A stretch of DNA of 64,000 nucleotides from Vibrio cyclitrophicus (GTDB taxonomy: Bacteria > Pseudomonadota > Gammaproteobacteria > Enterobacterales > Vibrionaceae). How positions within the stretch are numbered: position 1 is the first letter of the stretch; each line of letters starts with the position of its first letter. Below, piece after piece: positions 51,676 through 61,988 of this stretch. The notes below the pieces were generated by a model. It was not told the origin of the DNA. It did no database searches and saw nothing but the letters and a program-made list of their open reading frames with translations. Both the position numbers and the translations under genes were made by a program. The DNA is taken from the NCBI GenBank assembly GCA_023206055.1, contig CP065366.1, positions 62,001-126,000 on the forward strand, written 5' to 3'.

Positions 51676-52656
51676 CTAAAGCTTTATAACTACGCGACCA
51701 GTGATTTGACCGTTAGTGATGTCTTCTGCCGCTTGAATAGCGCCATCTAAAGATACTTCTTTAGTCGCTTGGCCGTAGAAAGACTCAGGTAGCAACTCAG
51801 CAAGTTGTTCCCACGCTTTAATACGTTTCTCACGAGGGCACATTACTGAATCAACACCTTGTAGGCGAACGTTACGCAGAATGAATGGCATTACCGTTGT
51901 TGGTAAGTCAAAGCCGCCAGCTAGGCCACACATTGCAACCGCACCGTTGTAATCAATTTGCGCCAATACTTTCGCAAGTACTTTGCTGCCTACTGTATCG
52001 ATAGCACCAGCCCACAGTTGTTTCTCAAGTGGTTTTGCTGGTTCTTCTAGTTCCGCACGTTCAACAATGCGTGTCGCGCCTAGTGATTTTAGAAGCTCGC
52101 CATTTTCTGAAGCACGGCCAGTCACTGCTGCCACTTTGTAGCCCAGTTGGTTAAGTAGAGTGATAGACACGCTGCCTACACCACCACTTGCACCGGTTAC
52201 TAGGATTTCACCGTCTTCAGGTTTGATACCAGCATCTACGATAGCTTGCACACAAAGCATAGCAGTGAAGCCAGCTGTACCAATCGCCATTACTTTCTTA
52301 GCGTCAAGACCTGCAGGCATTGGCACTAACCAGTCACCGTTTAGGCTTGCTTTCTCAGCCATGCCGCCCCAGTGGCCTTCACCTACACCCCAACCCGTCA
52401 GAACCACTTCGTCGCCCGCTTTGTAGCGAGGGTCATCAGATTGTGAAACCACACCAGAAAGGTCGATACCAGGAACCATAGGGAAGTTGCGAACAATGCG
52501 CCCTTTACCTGTTATCGCCAAACCATCTTTGTAGTTCAAAGAAGAGTAGCTCACATCAACCTTCACGTTACCTTCTGGTAATTGAGACTCATCAATTTGA
52601 GAAACTGATGCGATAGTTTTTTTGTCTTCTTGGTTTAGTACAAGTGCTTTAAACAT
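51676..52656 (-). CDS. acuI: Acrylyl-CoA reductase AcuI (YhdH), MDR family
   Basis: A 326-residue zinc-free medium-chain reductase that uses NADPH to reduce toxic acryloyl-CoA to propionyl-CoA. SSLNYKDGLAITGKGRIVRNFPMVPGID, the NADPH motif VTGASGGVGSVSITLLNQLGY and VMPFILRNVRLQGVDSVMCP match E. coli YhdH/AcuI closely. In marine bacteria AcuI also detoxifies acrylate from DMSP; no DMSP lyase is in this window. Ribosome site TAGGAGG-type (GGAGCAGATC). Confidence 0.92.
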   Translation of the reverse strand: MFKALVLNQEDKKTIASVSQIDESQLPEGNVKVDVSYSSLNYKDGLAITGKGRIVRNFPMVPGIDLSGVVSQSDDPRYKAGDEVVLTGWGVGEGHWGGMAEKASLNGDWLVPMPAGLDAKKVMAIGTAGFTAMLCVQAIVDAGIKPEDGEILVTGASGGVGSVSITLLNQLGYKVAAVTGRASENGELLKSLGATRIVERAELEEPAKPLEKQLWAGAIDTVGSKVLAKVLAQIDYNGAVAMCGLAGGFDLPTTVMPFILRNVRLQGVDSVMCPREKRIKAWEQLAELLPESFYGQATKEVSLDGAIQAAEDITNGQITGRVVIKL

Positions 52657-52830
52657 GATCTGCTCCGTAGGAGGAATATTAGGAAACTGAAGTAACTTTA
52701 GTTGAATCGTTGGAGAAAAAATAATGAAACATCAACATTGAATCTATGCGTTTTGTGCATAGATGTAGGTGGTGCTTTTTCTTTTGCCAAGTTCGCTGAA
52801 CGAATCGATAGATTATCGGATGCCGGGTAA

Positions 52831-52866
52831 TAAAAAGTGCAGCTATATAAATATAGCTGCACAAAA
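52831..52866 (-). terminator. Terminator after fadBA
   Basis: GTGCAGCTATA-TAAA-TATAGCTGCAC (52837-52862), an 11-bp perfect stem followed on the minus strand by TTTTTATTA. Confidence 0.87.
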
Positions 52867-52898
52867 GATTACCCTGCAAGTATTACTGTCAGTGATCG

Positions 52899-54062
52899 CT
52901 ATGGGCGTTCAAATACCGTTGCAATACCTTGGCCTAAACCAATACACATGGTCGCTAAGCCGTATTTCACGTCTTGCGCTTCCATCAGGTTGATTAGGGT
53001 GGTCGATATACGAGAACCAGAACAACCTAGTGGATGACCGAGTGCAATCGCACCACCGTTAAGGTTAACTTTCTCGTCAACTACATCCAATAGACCGAGA
53101 TCTTTAGCACATGGTAGAGATTGAGCAGCGAACGCTTCGTTGAGCTCAATAACGCCCATATCTTCAATGTTCAGACCTGCACGTTTTAACGCCTTTTGAG
53201 TCGCCGGTACTGGGCCGTAACCCATTATTGAAGGATCACAACCCGCGATAGCCATCGACTTCACGCGAGCGCGGATCTTAAGGCCAAGCGCGTTGGCTTT
53301 ATCTTCACTCATGATCAGCATTGCCGATGCACCATCAGACAATGCTGATGAAGTACCTGCTGTTACCGTTCCGTTTGCTGGGTCAAATACCGGGCGAAGC
53401 TGAGATAGACCTTCAACCGTTGTTTCTGGGCGAATAACTTCATCGTAATCCAGAGTGAACAGTGAACCGTCTGCTGCGTGAGCTTCTGTTGGTAGGATTT
53501 CGTTCTTGAAACGACCTTCTACTGTTGCAGCTTGTGCTCTAGCGTGTGAACGAGCAGCGAAGGCATCTTGGTCTTCACGACTGATACCGTGCATTTTGCC
53601 AAGCATCTCAGCCGTTAAGCCCATCATTCCTGCTGCTTTTGCTACGTGTTTAGACATGCCTGGGTGGAAATCGACACCGTGGTTCATAGGTACATGACCC
53701 ATGTGTTCTACACCACCTATCAAGCAGATTTCCGCATCTCCAACCATGATTGAACGAGCAGCATCATGCAAAGCTTGCATAGATGAACCACATAAACGGT
53801 TCACCGTTACTGCACCAATTTCAATCGGTAGGCCAGCAAGCAAGGCAGCGTTACGAGCCACGTTAAAGCCTTGCTCTAGCGTTTGTTGTACACAACCCCA
53901 GTAAATGTCTTCAATTTCGACAGGGTTTACTTCTGGGTTGCGCTCTAAAATGCCTTTCATCAAATGTGCCGATAGATCTTCAGCACGAGTGTGACGGAAA
54001 GCTCCACCTTTGGAACGTCCCATTGGGGTACGAAGGCAATCAACAACAACTACATTATTCAT
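52899..54062 (-). CDS. fadA: 3-ketoacyl-CoA thiolase
   Basis: A 387-residue thiolase, the beta subunit of the fatty-acid oxidation complex. The nucleophile is Cys91 in NRLCGSSMQALH; the second active-site region GHPLGCSGSR and ATMCIGLGQG complete the set. Length equals E. coli FadA. Follows fadB by 26 bases. Confidence 0.97.
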   Translation of the reverse strand: MNNVVVVDCLRTPMGRSKGGAFRHTRAEDLSAHLMKGILERNPEVNPVEIEDIYWGCVQQTLEQGFNVARNAALLAGLPIEIGAVTVNRLCGSSMQALHDAARSIMVGDAEICLIGGVEHMGHVPMNHGVDFHPGMSKHVAKAAGMMGLTAEMLGKMHGISREDQDAFAARSHARAQAATVEGRFKNEILPTEAHAADGSLFTLDYDEVIRPETTVEGLSQLRPVFDPANGTVTAGTSSALSDGASAMLIMSEDKANALGLKIRARVKSMAIAGCDPSIMGYGPVPATQKALKRAGLNIEDMGVIELNEAFAAQSLPCAKDLGLLDVVDEKVNLNGGAIALGHPLGCSGSRISTTLINLMEAQDVKYGLATMCIGLGQGIATVFERP

Positions 54063-54088
54063 TTTGCTATTCCTTTTCCAAATGTGGG

Positions 54089-56260
54089 TTACAGAGAACT
54101 GGCTTGTTGGCCGTCGTAAAAGCTTTCGCCCTTCGCTGCCATATCAAGCAATAGTTGAGGAACTTGGTACATTGCACCTAAGTCTTGGTAGCTCTTCGCC
54201 ATTTCAACGAAGTTACCAATACCCACACTGTCTAAGTAGCGGAATACGCCGCCTCTGAATGGAGGGAAGCCTAAACCGTAAACCAGTGCCATATCCGCTT
54301 CTTGCGGTGTTGCGATGATGCCTTCTTCTAAACAAAGCACCACTTCGTTGATCATTGGAATCATCACACGCTGGATAATTGTCTGGTCATCAAAGTCTTG
54401 CGGCTGTTGGCATACGTCAGCCAAGATAGGAAGAATGTCTTCAGAGAAGGTTTTCTTCGGGCGACCGCGTTTGTCCACGCTGTATGTATAGAAACCGCTG
54501 CCGTTCTTCTGGCCGTATTTCTCAGCGACGTAAAGCGCGTCAATTGCATCACGACCTTCTTTACCCATACGCTCAGGGAAACCTTGCGCCATTACTGCTT
54601 GTGCGTGGTGTGCTGTGTCTAAACCTACAACGTCTAGCAAGTAAGCAGGGCCCATTGGCCAACCGAACTTACGCTCCATGACGTTATCGATCTTCGTGAA
54701 GTCAGCACCGTCACGTAGCAACATGCTGAAACCGCCAAAGTAAGGGAAAAGTACACGGTTAACGAAGAAGCCTGGGCAGTCGTTAACAACGATAGGGGAT
54801 TTACCCATCTTCGCTGCGTAAGCAACCACACGATTGATCGTTTCTTCTGAAGTATGCTCGCCACGGATGATCTCAACCAAAGGCATGCGGTGCACTGGAT
54901 TAAAGAAGTGCATGCCACAGAAGTTCTCTGGGCGTTTCAAAGATTTCGCTAACAGGTTAATCGGAATCGTTGAGGTATTTGATGTAAGAACCGTGTCTTC
55001 ACCAACCAAACCTTCCACTTCGCTCAGTACGGCTGCCTTTACTTTAGGGTTCTCTACAACGGCTTCCACAATCACATCTGACTGCTCAACACCTGCGTAA
55101 TGTAGGCTTGGAGTAATAGAAGACAGAATACCTGCCATCTTGAATCCATCGAGACGACCGCGCGATAAACGTTTATTCAACAGCTTAGAAGCTTCATTCA
55201 TTCCTAGATCAAGTGATGCTTGTGCGATGTCTTTCATCATCACTGGCACGCCTTTCAATGCTGATTGGTAAGCAATACCGCCGCCCATGATGCCAGCGCC
55301 AAGTACCGCTGCTCGTTCAGTCGCTTTGTTGGCAGACTTACCCGCTTGTTTCGCTAGGCCTTTGATGTATTGGTCATTCAAGAATAGACCGACCAATGCT
55401 TTTGCTTCTTCAGATTTCGCTAGCTTAACGAAGTGTTTACGTTCGATGTCGAGTGCTGCATCGCGATCACTACGTGCTGCTTCTTCGATAGCGATAACCG
55501 AAGTGATGGGTGCTGGGTAATGAGGCCCTGCTTTTTGAGCCACTAAGCCCTTAGCCATGGTAAAGCTCATCATCGCTTCTAGTTTGCTTAGTGAAAGCGC
55601 TGATGTTTTTTGTTTACGACGTAGCTGCCAATCGAGTTTTTCATTGGCTGCCAGAGAAACGGTGTTGATAGCCGATTCTAATAACTGGTCTGTATCTACA
55701 ATGGCATCTAGCAAGCCAACCTTAAGCGCTTCATCAGCACGGCATGCTTTGCCTTGAGTGATAATTTCCATTGCGCTGTCAGCACCGATAACACGAGGCA
55801 GGCGTACACAACCACCAAAGCCAGGCATGATGCCAAGTTTGGTTTCAGGTAGGCCAATGCTGGTGGTCTTGTCACCGATACGGAAATCGGTAGCCAGTAC
55901 ACATTCACAGCCTCCGCCAAGGGCATGGCCACGCATCATTGAAAGAGTTGGGACAGGAAGGTCTTCGAGCTTGCTGAAGATTGAATTTGCGAATCTTAAC
56001 CATTCATCAAGTTCTGCTTCTGGCTTAGCGAATAGGCCAAGAAATTCAGTGATGTCTGCGCCTACAATGAACGCGTCTTTGTTTGAAGTTAAGATTAAAC
56101 CACGTAATCCTGCGTGAGCATTAAGAGCGTCTAACGCTTTATCTAGTGATTCTAAAGTAGCAAGGTCGAGTTTGTTTACAGAGGCCGGAGCGCAGAAGCT
56201 TAATTCCGCAATACCATCTTGTAATTCCTTTACCTGTAGGGTGTTAGCTTGGTAAATCAT
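54089..56260 (-). CDS. fadB: Fatty oxidation complex alpha subunit
   Basis: A 723-residue multifunctional enzyme: N-terminal enoyl-CoA hydratase/isomerase (about 1-190; MMRGHALGGGCECVLATDFR), NAD-binding 3-hydroxyacyl-CoA dehydrogenase (AAVLGAGIMGGGIAYQSA near residue 320, HFFNPVHRMPLVEIIRG) and its C-terminal domain. With FadA it carries beta-oxidation of long-chain acyl-CoA. A FadR site lies about 70 bases upstream. Confidence 0.97.
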   Translation of the reverse strand: MIYQANTLQVKELQDGIAELSFCAPASVNKLDLATLESLDKALDALNAHAGLRGLILTSNKDAFIVGADITEFLGLFAKPEAELDEWLRFANSIFSKLEDLPVPTLSMMRGHALGGGCECVLATDFRIGDKTTSIGLPETKLGIMPGFGGCVRLPRVIGADSAMEIITQGKACRADEALKVGLLDAIVDTDQLLESAINTVSLAANEKLDWQLRRKQKTSALSLSKLEAMMSFTMAKGLVAQKAGPHYPAPITSVIAIEEAARSDRDAALDIERKHFVKLAKSEEAKALVGLFLNDQYIKGLAKQAGKSANKATERAAVLGAGIMGGGIAYQSALKGVPVMMKDIAQASLDLGMNEASKLLNKRLSRGRLDGFKMAGILSSITPSLHYAGVEQSDVIVEAVVENPKVKAAVLSEVEGLVGEDTVLTSNTSTIPINLLAKSLKRPENFCGMHFFNPVHRMPLVEIIRGEHTSEETINRVVAYAAKMGKSPIVVNDCPGFFVNRVLFPYFGGFSMLLRDGADFTKIDNVMERKFGWPMGPAYLLDVVGLDTAHHAQAVMAQGFPERMGKEGRDAIDALYVAEKYGQKNGSGFYTYSVDKRGRPKKTFSEDILPILADVCQQPQDFDDQTIIQRVMIPMINEVVLCLEEGIIATPQEADMALVYGLGFPPFRGGVFRYLDSVGIGNFVEMAKSYQDLGAMYQVPQLLLDMAAKGESFYDGQQASSL

Positions 56261-56330
56261 TGTCTATCTCCATGACATACAATCCACGATTGTTTGAGAG
56301 AATCTTGTTATCTTTCTATTATTGTAGAAT

Positions 56331-56347
56331 ACCTGGTAAGACCAGTT
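56331..56347 (-). promoter_or_regulatory. FadR operator of fadBA
   Basis: ACCTGGTAAGACCAGTT matches the FadR consensus (CTGGT-N3-ACCAG core). On the minus strand it directly precedes a -10-like TACAAT (56321-56326), so FadR would block the promoter and be released by long-chain acyl-CoA. Confidence 0.75.
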
Positions 56348-56487
56348 ACCTTAGTCTGTACCTCTGCTTGGTGAATTTCAATACATTTTTTAAACAATTG
56401 TTTAACATTGTGCGATAGCACAGATCCTCTAACCCTTATTATTCACGCGTGATACACTTCGCCGCTCTTATTAATTAAGTTAACGAT

Positions 56488-57111
56488 ATGAATGAACAGC
56501 CCTATTTAATACCGTCTGCGTCGGCTCTGTTTGAAGAAGAGATAAAAAAGAGCGTCTTTATTACTCATCTTGCTCATACTCCAAGTGTAGAAGCTGCCAA
56601 ACAGTTCGTAGAGCAGGTAAAGAAAGAGCATTCTTCAGCGCGACATAATTGTTGGGGTTTTGTGGCAGGGCGACCTGAAGATTCAATGCTTTGGGGCTTT
56701 AGCGATGATGGTGAACCCTCAGGTACAGCAGGTAAGCCGATCTTGGCACAACTGTCTGGTTCTGGTGTCGGTGAGTTAACGGCTGTGGTGACTCGTTATT
56801 CAGGTGGAATTAAGCTTGGAACGGGTGGTTTGGTTAAGGCCTATGGCGGAGGAGTGCAACAAGCTCTCAAGCTGCTTCAAACAATCGAGAAAAAAATAAC
56901 CACAAAATTACGGCTAGAGTTAGACTATGGCTTTGTGCCAATTGCGCAATCCATCATGGCTCAGCATCAAGCTGTTGAGGTCCAAGCGGATTATGGTGTT
57001 CAAGTTGAGCTTATTATTGAAATAGAGCTCCTGCAGGTAGATTCGTTTACCCAAACCATGATCAATAAAAGCGGTGCTAAGGCACTGGTAACGAAAGTCA
57101 AAGATAACTAG
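56488..57111 (+). CDS. yigZ: IMPACT-family protein YigZ
   Basis: A 207-residue protein: N-terminal UPF0029/IMPACT domain (FITHLAHTPSVEAAKQFVEQVK...GFSDDGEPSGTAGKPILAQLSGSGVGELTAVVTRYSGGIKLGTGGLVKAYGGG) and a ferredoxin-like C-terminal domain. The human relative IMPACT regulates translation; the bacterial function is not settled. It is divergent from fadB, as in E. coli, and followed by trkH. Confidence 0.94.
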   Translation: MNEQPYLIPSASALFEEEIKKSVFITHLAHTPSVEAAKQFVEQVKKEHSSARHNCWGFVAGRPEDSMLWGFSDDGEPSGTAGKPILAQLSGSGVGELTAVVTRYSGGIKLGTGGLVKAYGGGVQQALKLLQTIEKKITTKLRLELDYGFVPIAQSIMAQHQAVEVQADYGVQVELIIEIELLQVDSFTQTMINKSGAKALVTKVKDN

Positions 57112-57145
57112 GAAGTGTGAAGCATTTCGCTTCGTTCAATAGCTC

Positions 57146-58603
57146 ATGCAATTTCGCTCAATTATTCGAATCGTCGGATTATTATTAGCACTTTTTAGTG
57201 TATCAATGCTCGCACCTGCGCTAGTCGCACTTATCTATCGAGATGGTGCGGGTGTGCCATTTGTGACGACTTTTTTCGTTCTATTATTTTGCGGAGCAAC
57301 TTGCTGGTTTCCAAACCGCCGCTATAAACATGAATTGAAAGCGCGTGATGGTTTTTTGATTGTTGTTTTGTTCTGGACGGTAATCGGCAGTGCGGGTGCG
57401 TTACCGTTTTTGATCGCTGATAACCCGAGTGTTTCGGTAACCGATGCCTTCTTTGAATCCTTTTCTGCATTAACTACCACAGGGGCGACGGTTATTGTCG
57501 GCCTTGATGATCTGCCTAAGGCTATTTTGTTTTATCGCCAATTCCTGCAGTGGTTCGGTGGTATGGGTATCATCGTATTGGCGGTAGCCATTCTTCCTGT
57601 TCTTGGTATCGGTGGCATGCAGCTGTACCGAGCTGAAATTCCAGGCCCTGTAAAAGACAGTAAGATGACCCCGCGTATCGCTGAAACGGCAAAAGCGCTG
57701 TGGTACATCTATCTCAGTCTAACGATTGCTTGTGCGGTAGCGTTTTGGCTAGCCGGTATGAGTTTCTTTGATGCGATCAGCCATAGTTTCTCGACTATCG
57801 CTATTGGTGGCTTCTCAACGCATGATGCAAGCATGGGCTATTTCAACAGTCCTGCTATCAACATGATTACGGTTGTGTTCCTTCTTATATCTGCGTGTAA
57901 TTACTCACTTCACTTCGCTGCTTTTGCTTCAGGTGGTGTGCATCCTAAGTATTACTGGAAAGATCCTGAATTCCGCGCTTTTATCTTTATTCAAGCAGTG
58001 CTGTTTTTGGTTTGTTTCTTATTGTTACTGAATCACCACTCTTATGACTCGTACTACGACGCTTTCGATCAAGCCTTGTTCCAAACCGTGTCTATATCTA
58101 CAACTGCTGGTTTCACCACGACTGGTTTTTCAGAGTGGCCACTGTTCTTGCCCGTACTGCTTTTGTTCTCTTCTTTTATAGGGGGATGTGCAGGTTCTAC
58201 GGGTGGTGGTATGAAAGTGATTCGAATCTTACTACTTACTCTGCAAGGTGCTCGTGAAATGAAGCGTCTTGTTCACCCGCGCGCTGTCTATACCATCAAG
58301 GTTGGTGGTTCTGCACTACCACAACGTGTCGTGGATGCGGTTTGGGGTTTCTTCTCTGCATACGCTCTGGTTTTTGTGGTTTGTATGTTGGCTCTTATTG
58401 CAACCGGCATGGATGAGTTGAGTGCGTTCTCTGCCGTGGCCGCAACATTGAATAACCTCGGCCCGGGCCTTGGCGAAGTAGCGGTGCACTTTGGCGATGT
58501 GAATGACAAAGCAAAATGGGTACTTATTGTATCTATGCTATTTGGCCGATTAGAAATTTTCACCTTATTAATCTTATTGACCCCTACGTTTTGGCGTAGC
58601 TAA
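57146..58603 (+). CDS. trkH: Trk potassium channel subunit TrkH
   Basis: A 485-residue K+ translocating subunit, the length of the crystallised V. parahaemolyticus protein. It has two N-terminal helices and four pore repeats; filter-type segments ALTTTGATV, STIAIGGFST, STTAGFTTTGF and ATLNNLGPGL are all present. It works with TrkA. Eleven bases precede hemG, so the two are co-transcribed. Confidence 0.96.
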   Translation: MQFRSIIRIVGLLLALFSVSMLAPALVALIYRDGAGVPFVTTFFVLLFCGATCWFPNRRYKHELKARDGFLIVVLFWTVIGSAGALPFLIADNPSVSVTDAFFESFSALTTTGATVIVGLDDLPKAILFYRQFLQWFGGMGIIVLAVAILPVLGIGGMQLYRAEIPGPVKDSKMTPRIAETAKALWYIYLSLTIACAVAFWLAGMSFFDAISHSFSTIAIGGFSTHDASMGYFNSPAINMITVVFLLISACNYSLHFAAFASGGVHPKYYWKDPEFRAFIFIQAVLFLVCFLLLLNHHSYDSYYDAFDQALFQTVSISTTAGFTTTGFSEWPLFLPVLLLFSSFIGGCAGSTGGGMKVIRILLLTLQGAREMKRLVHPRAVYTIKVGGSALPQRVVDAVWGFFSAYALVFVVCMLALIATGMDELSAFSAVAATLNNLGPGLGEVAVHFGDVNDKAKWVLIVSMLFGRLEIFTLLILLTPTFWRS

Positions 58604-58613
58604 GGACAACATT

Positions 58614-59141
58614 GTGGCAAAAGCTCTATTTTTGTATTCAAGCCGTGAAGGCCAGACCAAGAAAATCTTGAACTATATAAAAGAAGAAATGAATGAGTTC
58701 GAATGTGAGCTTCAAGATCTGCACACAACTGGTAATGTCGACTTTGCTCAATATGACAGGGTATTGATCGGTGCATCGATTCGTTACGGCCACCTTAATA
58801 AGAAGCTATATCAGTTCATTGATGCCAACCTTAGTCAGCTGCAATCAAACAAGGTTGCGTTCTTCTGCGTGAACTTAACAGCGCGTAAAGAAGACCAAGG
58901 CAAAGATACACCAGAAGGGAGTGCTTACATTAAGAAGTTTCTTATAAAGTCTCCGTGGCAGCCGACGTTAATCGGTGTATTTGCCGGTGCCCTCTATTAC
59001 CCACGTTACAACTGGTTCGATAAAACCATGATTCGCTTCATTATGAATATGACTGGTGGCGAAACGGATACAACCAAGGAAGTTGAGTACACAAACTGGG
59101 AAAAAGTCTCTTTATTCTCTAAGAAACTGCAAGAGATGTAA
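58614..59141 (+). CDS. hemG: Menaquinone-dependent protoporphyrinogen oxidase
   Basis: A 175-residue flavodoxin-like membrane-associated enzyme that oxidises protoporphyrinogen IX, the penultimate step to heme, passing electrons to quinones. FMN loop LYSSREGQTKKI is at residues 7-18; IGASIRYGHLNKK and the long HemG-specific insertion (LTARKEDQGKDTPEGSAY) distinguish it from plain flavodoxin. GTG start. The hemG-rrn order is as in E. coli. Confidence 0.95.
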   Translation: MAKALFLYSSREGQTKKILNYIKEEMNEFECELQDLHTTGNVDFAQYDRVLIGASIRYGHLNKKLYQFIDANLSQLQSNKVAFFCVNLTARKEDQGKDTPEGSAYIKKFLIKSPWQPTLIGVFAGALYYPRYNWFDKTMIRFIMNMTGGETDTTKEVEYTNWEKVSLFSKKLQEM

Positions 59142-59220
59142 GAGAAAAGCCTACTTTTGAGGCGTTTTGTGCTCTTTTTAATCGAACGAATAAAAAAACG
59201 AGAAAAACTTCAAAAAGGGC

Positions 59221-59248
59221 TTGCCAGTGTGATCGAAATCTCTATAAT
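59221..59248 (+). promoter_or_regulatory. rrn promoter P1
   Basis: TTGCCA (59221-59226), 16-base spacer, TATAAT (59243-59248), then a GC-rich discriminator, which in this class gives ppGpp/DksA sensitivity. The A-rich stretch 59185-59217 fits an UP element. Confidence 0.8.
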
Positions 59249-59359
59249 GCCACCTCGCTGACACGGGATGGCTTCGAAGCTTAGGTTTCAAAAGCAGGAA
59301 CGAATCAGTAGGTCAAATTAGCCAAGCTAAGCGCTTGAAAAAAGTTTTGAAAATAGTGG

Positions 59360-59387
59360 TTGACACTAAAACTTAAATCGCTAAAAT
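59360..59387 (+). promoter_or_regulatory. rrn promoter P2
   Basis: TTGACA (59360-59365), 16-base spacer, TAAAAT (59382-59387), 140 bases after P1, the usual tandem arrangement. Confidence 0.75.
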
Positions 59388-59422
59388 GGCCGTCCGATTT
59401 GAGCGAAGCTCAAAAAGGAAAA

Positions 59423-59437
59423 GCTCTTTAACAATTT
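59423..59437 (+). promoter_or_regulatory. rrn leader boxA antitermination site
   Basis: GCTCTTTAACAATTT matches boxA for the Nus antitermination complex. From 59446 CAATCTGTGTGGGCACTC pairs with GAGTGTCCACACAGATTG (61256-61273), the RNase III stem around 16S. The remaining leader to 59691 holds no gene. Confidence 0.85.
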
Positions 59438-59691
59438 AAACCTATCAATCTGTGTGGGCACTCGTTGATGAATATCAAAACGTTATTACTTAGGTAGTAA
59501 CAGTTACTTCGGTAACAAACTTGATTTCAATGAACTGAGTGACCAATACAAAATTAAGTTTACTTAATTTTGGCACAGTCAATTCATTACCATTCTGTTG
59601 GAATGGTAATAGCTTTAAAATTACACTCTTTATTTATAAAGAATAGTTTTGAAGTCAGTATTCGTTGAGTCACAAAATCTTAAATTGAAGA

Positions 59692-61236
<1,545 letters not shown>

Positions 61237-61359
61237 TACGAAGATACTTACGATGAGTGTCCACACAGATTGATTAGGTTTAGAAAAGCAAAGAGATGAA
61301 GAACTCCCAAGTTCTTCAAGGTTTGTTTCTACTTTTTAAAGTAGAGATGAATTAGCAGT

Positions 61360-61435
61360 GTCCCGTTCGTCTAGAGGCCTAGGACACCGCCCTTTCACGG
61401 CGGTAACAGGGGTTCGACTCCCCTACGGGATACCA
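61360..61435 (+). tRNA. tRNA-Glu (anticodon TTC)
   Basis: 76 bases with encoded CCA. Anticodon stem CCGCC-CTTTCAC-GGCGG, T loop GGTTCGACTCC. The first acceptor pair is G-T, which is slightly unusual. Confidence 0.95.
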
Positions 61436-61437
61436 TT

Positions 61438-61513
61438 GGGTCGTTAGCTCAGTTGGTAGAGCAGTTGACTTTTAATCAATTGGTCGCAGGTTCGAATCCT
61501 GCACGACCCACCA
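61438..61513 (+). tRNA. tRNA-Lys (anticodon TTT)
   Basis: 76 bases with encoded CCA; acceptor GGGTCGT/ACGACCC, anticodon loop CTTTTAA, D loop AGCTCAGTTGGTAGAGC. Two bases after tRNA-Glu. Confidence 0.95.
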
Positions 61514-61545
61514 TTCTTTCTCCGCGAAGGAATTAAAACTATCGT

Positions 61546-61621
61546 GGGCGATTAGCTCAGTTGGGAGAGCACCTGCCTTACAAGCAGGGGGTCACTGGTT
61601 CGAGCCCGGTATCGCCCACCA
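61546..61621 (+). tRNA. tRNA-Val (anticodon TAC)
   Basis: 76 bases with encoded CCA; acceptor GGGCGAT/ATCGCCC, anticodon loop CTTACAA. Third tRNA of the 16S-23S spacer. Confidence 0.95.
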
Positions 61622-61741
61622 TTCTCTAAATATTCTTGGAAGTTAAATCTCCAAACCACTTCTTATGTCGTTGGTTGGATTTTTCGACTGTGAGAGTCTT
61701 TAGAAAATGTGAATTTTAGAACACTGGTTCTTAAAGTCTCA

Positions 61742-61757
61742 TGCTCTTTAACAATTT
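61742..61757 (+). promoter_or_regulatory. Spacer boxA upstream of 23S
   Basis: TGCTCTTTAACAATTT repeats the leader boxA. The spacer from 61622 to 61988 otherwise holds AT-rich sequence and 23S processing stems, no gene. Confidence 0.8.
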
Positions 61758-61988
61758 GGAAAGCTGACTGATTTGATTACTTACGAGTAATTCAAATCAA
61801 ATTTAAAAGTTCTCAATGTTTACCTTTATGGTAAACACAACAAACACATTCAAGTGTCTTGTATTCGAATCAATGTTTACATTGATTCACAATTGAGTCC
61901 GGCAAACAGTTATCAAGAATTAACCCTTCTTGATGACAACCAAAAACCTTGGTTAGTTGCCATACGCTAAGACCCTTTCGGGTTGTAT

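Noticed and set aside
52679..52879. Small minus-strand frame between acuI and fadA
   Set aside because: It spans the fadBA terminator hairpin, has no ribosome site and odd composition.
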